Made by a program: the position numbers and the translations under genes | Part shown: positions 40,907-45,088 of the stretch, piece after piece | Numbering within the stretch: position 1 is the stretch's first letter | How the letters are laid out: each line of letters opens with the position of its first letter | Source: Telluria antibiotica | Lineage (GTDB): Bacteria; Pseudomonadota; Gammaproteobacteria; Burkholderiales; Burkholderiaceae_D | Length of the DNA stretch: 45,088 nucleotides | NCBI RefSeq assembly: GCF_011682055.1 | Contig: NZ_JAAQOM010000030.1 | Span: forward strand, 1-45,088 | Reading direction: 5' to 3' | Notes under the pieces: generated by a model | Databases searched by the model: none | Seen by the model: the letters and a program-made list of their open reading frames with translations, nothing else | What the model was told of the DNA's origin: nothing

Positions 40907-43011
40907 ATTTCGCACTCCGCCCTTTACCCTACCTCGTCGCCCTCGCCTGCAGCCTCGCCGCGCAGGCCCATGCCGAAGAACCGGCGATGCCGGAGGTGGT
41001 CGTCAAGGACAAGAAAATCGACACCCGCTCGTACGAAGTCACGGACAGCACGACGGCCACCAAGATCAACGTGCCGCTGCGCGACGTCCCGCAGACGGTG
41101 AACGTGGTGCCGGCCGTCGTGCTGCACGACCAGAACGCGCTGTCGCTGCAGGACGCGCTGCAGAACGTGCCGGGCCTGTCGTTTTCCGTCGGCGACGGCC
41201 AGCGCGACCAGGTGACGATCCGCGGCTTCTCCGCCATCAGCGACCAGTTCGTGGACGGCGTGCGCGACGACGCGATGTACTTCCGCGACCTGTCCAACAT
41301 CGAGCGCGTCGAAGTGCTGAAAGGCCCGGCGTCCGTGCTGTACGGGCGCGGCTCGGCCGGTGGCCTCGTCAACCGCGTCACGAAGAAGCCGCTGGCCGAT
41401 CCGCTGCTGGAGGCGGGTGTCACGGTCGGCTCGCGCGGCCAGCGCCGGGGCGAGTTCGACGTCGGCACGGCAAGCAGCGACAAGGACGCCCTGTTCCGCC
41501 TGACGGGCGCCGTCGAGGACTCGACCGGATTCCGCGACCGCTACTTCCTGCGCCGCCAGGCGCTCGCGCCGTCGGGCACGTTCAAGCTGACCGGGGCCAC
41601 GACCTTGACCTTGCAAGCCGACTACCTGCACGACAAGCGCCTCGCCGACCAGGGCGTGCCGAGCTACCACGGCCGCCCCGTCGACGTCCCGACCGACACC
41701 TATTTCGGCGCCGCGAACGGCAGCGAGCGCGCATTCGTCCAGAGCGACGTGAAAAGCGCGACCGCGACGCTCGACCACGCGTTCTCGCCGGACCTGAAAC
41801 TGCACACGGTGCTGCGCGCCTACGACTTCGCGCTCGACCGCAACTACACGTCGATCGGCACCATCAAGGACGGCGCGCATCCCACGGTCTCCATCGGCCA
41901 GACCCACCGCCTGCGCGACGAGGACGGCCGCTACCTGCAGAACGAGTTGGCGCAGACGGTCGACTGGGGCACGACGAACCACAAGCTGCTGTACGGCCTG
42001 GAACTCGGGCGCCAGAACAAGCGCGAGGTGCTGCGCTCGAAGGGCAACGTGGCGACCTATGATCTGTTCCACCCCGTGCTCGTCGACCTGCCCGTGCTGC
42101 CGGATGCCGTCACCCCGAGCGCCGACAACCGGAACCGCGTCGACATCGCCGGCCTGTACGTGCAGGACCTCGTGGCGCTCACGCCCGAGTGGAAGGTGCT
42201 GGCCGGCGTGCGCCACGACCACCTGAAGCAGGACCGCGACGACCGCACGGCGAAGAACCTCGACCTGCACCGCGTCGACGACACGTGGTCGCCGCGCCTC
42301 GGCGCCGTGTACCAGCCGACGAATCGCGTGGCCGTGTACGCGTCGTGGAACCGGTCGTTCCAGCCCATCGCCGATTCGTTCACGTTCCGCGCCAACAGCG
42401 ACACGTTGAAGCCCACGCAGACCGTCAACAAGGAAGCGGGCGTGAAGCTCGACCTGTCGGCGCGTGCCAGCCTGACGGCCGCGCTGTTCGACATGACGCA
42501 GTCGAACATCCAGGTCGCCGATCCAGCCAACACCAACTTCTCGCTTCCGGTCGGCCGCCAGCGCACGCGCGGGCTCGAAGTGAGCTTCTCGGGCGAACTG
42601 GCGCCCGGCTGGGACGCCATCGCCGGCTACGCGAACATGCGCGGCACGATCGAGGATTCGACGGAGCTGACGTCGGCCGGCAAGCCGTTCGAAGGCAACA
42701 CGGCCGCGCTGACGCCGCGCCACACGTTCAACGCCTGGATCAAGCACCGCCTGGACGGTGCGTTCTACGTCGCGGCCGGCGCGCGCGCGGAGTCAAGCCG
42801 CTACGCGTCGCCGGACGACCTGACCACGCTGCCGGGCTACGGCGTGCTGCAGCTGGGCGCCGGCTACGAAGGCCGCAACGTCGACGTGACGGTCACCGTG
42901 CGCAACGTCGCGAACCGGACGTATTTCGTCTCCGCGCACAGCGGCGCCAACGACTACAACATGCCGGGCGAACCGCGCACGGTGCTGGTCAGCGCGCGCT
43001 ACCGCTTCTGA
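40903..43011 (+). CDS. TonB-dependent siderophore receptor
   Basis: A 702-residue outer-membrane receptor. The signal peptide ends at AQAHA (about residue 23). The plug domain shows LRDVPQTVNVV, LQDALQNVPGLSF, VTIRGFSA and IERVEVLKGPASVLYGRG, and the barrel ends in VSARYRF. There is no extra N-terminal signalling domain, so it does not control its own sigma factor. Its ATG overlaps the MFS stop. It should take up the ferric form of the siderophore made by this operon, using TonB-ExbBD from elsewhere in the genome. Confidence 0.93.
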   Translation: MNFALRPLPYLVALACSLAAQAHAEEPAMPEVVVKDKKIDTRSYEVTDSTTATKINVPLRDVPQTVNVVPAVVLHDQNALSLQDALQNVPGLSFSVGDGQRDQVTIRGFSAISDQFVDGVRDDAMYFRDLSNIERVEVLKGPASVLYGRGSAGGLVNRVTKKPLADPLLEAGVTVGSRGQRRGEFDVGTASSDKDALFRLTGAVEDSTGFRDRYFLRRQALAPSGTFKLTGATTLTLQADYLHDKRLADQGVPSYHGRPVDVPTDTYFGAANGSERAFVQSDVKSATATLDHAFSPDLKLHTVLRAYDFALDRNYTSIGTIKDGAHPTVSIGQTHRLRDEDGRYLQNELAQTVDWGTTNHKLLYGLELGRQNKREVLRSKGNVATYDLFHPVLVDLPVLPDAVTPSADNRNRVDIAGLYVQDLVALTPEWKVLAGVRHDHLKQDRDDRTAKNLDLHRVDDTWSPRLGAVYQPTNRVAVYASWNRSFQPIADSFTFRANSDTLKPTQTVNKEAGVKLDLSARASLTAALFDMTQSNIQVADPANTNFSLPVGRQRTRGLEVSFSGELAPGWDAIAGYANMRGTIEDSTELTSAGKPFEGNTAALTPRHTFNAWIKHRLDGAFYVAAGARAESSRYASPDDLTTLPGYGVLQLGAGYEGRNVDVTVTVRNVANRTYFVSAHSGANDYNMPGEPRTVLVSARYRF

Positions 43012-43021
43012 CGGCCGCGCG

Positions 43022-44218
43022 ATGGTAAGCGGTTCCCTCCGCGCCCTGTTCCGGCGCGTGCACCTGGCCGTGGCGTTCGTCTTCGGCGGCCTGTTCGCGC
43101 TGTCCGGCCTCACCGGCTGCGCCCTCGCGTGGATGCATGAACTCGACGGCATGCTGAACCCCGCCCTGTTCCTGGCGACGACGCGCGCGTCCCTGCAGCC
43201 GGCCGACGTCGGACGCATCGTCGACCGGCTGGCCGCCGATCCCGCGTACGGCCGCCCCACGCAACTGGCGCTGCCGGAGGGCGCCGGCGAAGTGGCCGTC
43301 GCATGGTACCGCCTGCCGCCGCCGGCCGGACGCGGACCGTTCACGACGGACCGCTCGCGCCAGGTCATGATCGACCCGGCCACCCTCGCCGTCACGGGCG
43401 AGCGCGTATGGGGCGAGCCGGGCCTGTCCCGGCCCTTCTTGATGCCCACGCTGTTCCACCTGCACCGCTACCTGCTCGCGGGCGACGTGGGCAAGACCGT
43501 CATCGCTGTCTCGGGCCTCGCCTTGTTGTCGATGACGGTGCTGGGCGTCGTGCTGTGGTGGCCCAGGGCGACCGTCGCCGCCTGGCGCAAGGCGCTCACC
43601 GTCGCGCACCGGGGCTCGTGGCCGCGTTTCAATTACAGCTTTCACCGCGCGGCCGGCGCCGTCGTCGCGCCCGTGCTCGCGGTGCTGGGCTTTTCGGGCT
43701 GCCTGTTCAACGAACCGCAATGGATCACGCCTGTCGTGGCCAGCATCGCGGCCGTGTCGCCCAAGGACAAGCCCAAGCCCGATGCGGCGGCGGGCCTGCG
43801 CCCCATCGGTGCGGCACAGGCGGCGCAGGCGGCCGCCGTCGCGTTCCCGACCGCGCGCGTGTCGCGCGTCGTGCTGCCGGCGCGGGCGGGCCTGCCGTAC
43901 GAAGTCCGCCTGCGCCAGCCGGGCGAAGTGCGCCAGGGCGACGGCAATACCCGCGTCACGGTCGACGGGTCGACGGGCCGCGTCCTGCGCGTGCGCGACC
44001 CGCTGCGCGCACGCGCGGGCGACGCCTTCCTCGACTGGCAATTCCCGCTGCACACGGGCGAGGCGTTCGGCACGGCCGGGCGGATCGTCATCACCATCGT
44101 CGGCATCGCACCGACCGCGTTCCTCGTGACGGGGCTGGCCATGTGGTGGCAGCGCAGGCAGGCTAGGCGCCGCGCGCAGTCGGCGTGTTTATGTCAAACT
44201 TCCGAGGTCTGCCACTGA
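43022..44218 (+). CDS. PepSY-domain membrane protein, probable ferric-siderophore reductase
   Basis: A 398-residue inner-membrane protein of the PepSY_TM family: segments near 15-38, 160-182, 205-228 and 350-375, periplasmic PepSY-like parts between them, and conserved histidines in FHLHRYLLAG and NYSFHRAAG that may bind heme. Relatives next to siderophore receptors are thought to pass electrons to ferric siderophores in the periplasm. It starts 10 bases after the receptor stop and ends the operon. The exact activity is not proven for this group. Confidence 0.87.
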   Translation: MVSGSLRALFRRVHLAVAFVFGGLFALSGLTGCALAWMHELDGMLNPALFLATTRASLQPADVGRIVDRLAADPAYGRPTQLALPEGAGEVAVAWYRLPPPAGRGPFTTDRSRQVMIDPATLAVTGERVWGEPGLSRPFLMPTLFHLHRYLLAGDVGKTVIAVSGLALLSMTVLGVVLWWPRATVAAWRKALTVAHRGSWPRFNYSFHRAAGAVVAPVLAVLGFSGCLFNEPQWITPVVASIAAVSPKDKPKPDAAAGLRPIGAAQAAQAAAVAFPTARVSRVVLPARAGLPYEVRLRQPGEVRQGDGNTRVTVDGSTGRVLRVRDPLRARAGDAFLDWQFPLHTGEAFGTAGRIVITIVGIAPTAFLVTGLAMWWQRRQARRRAQSACLCQTSEVCH

Positions 44219-44230
44219 CCATCGACCGCC

Positions 44231-44914
44231 ATGTGCGTCAACTACCGCCCTCCGCTGCCCGAACAACTCGACATGGTGCTCGGCACCCTCGTCGACCTCT
44301 ACCGCGACTGGGACTGGCCCACCGAGACGTGGAAGGATTACACCGCGCCGATCGTACGCGCCGGCGAGCACGGCGAGCGCACCTTGCAACTGGCGAGCTA
44401 CGGCATGGTGCCCCGCCGGCACATCCCGGCCGGCGTCAAGCCGTTCGACACGATGAACGCGCGCGCCGAATCGCTGGGCGAGAAGCGCTCGTTCGCGCCG
44501 GCCTGGCGCCGCGCCCAGCTGTGCGCCGTGCCGATGACCTGTTTCTACGAACCCTGCTACGAAAGCGGCCGCGCCGAGCGCTTCGGCATCGGCATGCAGG
44601 ACGACAGCGTGTTCTTCGTCGCGGGCCTGTGGCGCGAATGGCCGGAGGCCGACGGGACGGTCGGCGCGTCGTTCACGCAGATCACGATCAACGCGGACGA
44701 TCATCCGCTGATGCGGCGCTTCCACAAGCCGGACGACGAAAAGCGGGCGCTCGTCGTGCTGCCGCCTGGCGACGTCGACGCGTGGCTGCACTGCCGCGAT
44801 CCGGAGCTGGCGCGCAGTTTTTTGCGCGCGTATCCGGCCGAGGCGATGAAGGCGTGGGCGGCGCCGAAAACGCCCGTCGTGAAGGCGCAGCCGGAACAGC
44901 AGAGCCTTTGGTAG
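44231..44914 (+). CDS. SRAP-family DNA-crosslink protein (YedK/HMCES-like)
   Basis: A 227-residue SRAP protein. Cys2 follows the initiator Met directly and would be exposed after its removal, Asn76 is in MNARAES, Glu107 in CFYEP, and a late His in RRFHKPDDE corresponds to the active-site His. Relatives form a stable bond with abasic sites in single-stranded DNA, shielding them. The usual HDRMP block is changed to HKPDD. The stop TAG lies in a hairpin repeat. It follows the siderophore operon by 12 bases, but no functional link is expected. Confidence 0.9.
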   Translation: MCVNYRPPLPEQLDMVLGTLVDLYRDWDWPTETWKDYTAPIVRAGEHGERTLQLASYGMVPRRHIPAGVKPFDTMNARAESLGEKRSFAPAWRRAQLCAVPMTCFYEPCYESGRAERFGIGMQDDSVFFVAGLWREWPEADGTVGASFTQITINADDHPLMRRFHKPDDEKRALVVLPPGDVDAWLHCRDPELARSFLRAYPAEAMKAWAAPKTPVVKAQPEQQSLW

Positions 44915-44990
44915 GGTGGGCGGCCCTCCGCCCACGCGAACGTGTGCGTAGCGCAGGCTTTCGCGTGGGCACGGGGTGCCCACCCTAACG
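44911..44990. repeat. Paired hairpin repeat overlapping the SRAP gene stop codon
   Basis: Copies at 44911-44938 (GTAGGGTGGGCGG ... CCGCCCACGCG) and about 44961-44990 (CGCGTGGGCAC ... CCCACCCTAACG). The TAG of the first copy (44912-44914) ends the SRAP gene, as at dinG. The last 98 bases of the window, beyond this pair, show no gene that can be supported. Confidence 0.85.
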
Positions 44991-45088
44991 GTCATTGCAG
45001 AGCGGCCGCCCCGGGGCATGAAAGAATACAGGGTGGAAGGCTGGCGATAGAGGTCGAGCATTAATCGTGGAGGTAAATCCCCGACCCT

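Noticed and set aside
3128..44990. The hairpin repeats as a CRISPR array
   Set aside because: Copies are scattered, palindromic and in opposite orientations, without regular spacers or cas genes.
44991..45088. Start of a gene or RNA at the right edge
   Set aside because: Short frames on both strands lack any protein feature and no RNA fold was recognised in the last 98 bases.

Overview
The window looks like the chromosome of a GC-rich betaproteobacterium, most probably Oxalobacteraceae of the Massilia/Telluria kind. This rests on gene order (surE-pcm-nlpD-rpoS; odhA-odhB-lpdA-zapE), very high GC with strong third-position GC bias, and a family of short hairpin repeats built on CGTAGGGTGGGC. 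It is inference from gene content, not from a marker gene. No rRNA, tRNA, CRISPR array or transposase gene was seen.

Layout. 1-3101: repeats and a large hybrid histidine kinase. 3207-8205 (minus): rlmD, then the stationary-phase operon surE-pcm-nlpD-rpoS. 8310-10447 (minus): a translationally coupled pair, a TIR-domain protein followed by a ParA/MinD-like protein of the KGG-variant family whose P-loop is destroyed; this is the best candidate for an undescribed (conflict or defence) system. 10753-13975: dinG helicase, a YdcH-like small protein, and a PP2C-like protein. 14111-22318 (minus): odhA (sucA), odhB (sucB), a PspC/SHOCT membrane protein, lpdA, zapE and a coiled-coil lipoprotein, with a strong intrinsic terminator and stacked hairpins between odhA and odhB. 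22625-27024: two secreted esterases and a FadL-type porin. 27120-30975: a soluble chemoreceptor with a C-terminal sensor, and a BaeSR-like two-component system whose sensor has a proline-rich periplasmic insert. 31058-32570: an exported proline-rich protein, a small Cys-rich protein and DsbA. 32843-34045: an acetyltransferase remnant and a two-unit outer-membrane barrel. 34101-37604 (minus): an H-NOX nitric-oxide sensor coupled to a GGDEF/EAL protein, then gluQ. 37782-44218: a Fur-type promoter driving an NRPS-independent siderophore operon (IucA/IucC synthetase, MFS exporter, TonB receptor, PepSY protein). 44231-44914: a YedK/HMCES-type DNA-crosslink protein.

How the genes work together. The 2-oxoglutarate dehydrogenase genes encode E1, E2 and E3 of one complex. 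The siderophore genes form a make-export-import-reduce unit under likely iron control. The H-NOX and GGDEF/EAL proteins should couple NO sensing to cyclic di-GMP. Eight loci carry the CGTAGGGTGGGC hairpin repeat, mostly as head-to-head pairs; three pairs fill the three gaps between convergent genes, and two copies supply the stop codon of the adjacent gene.
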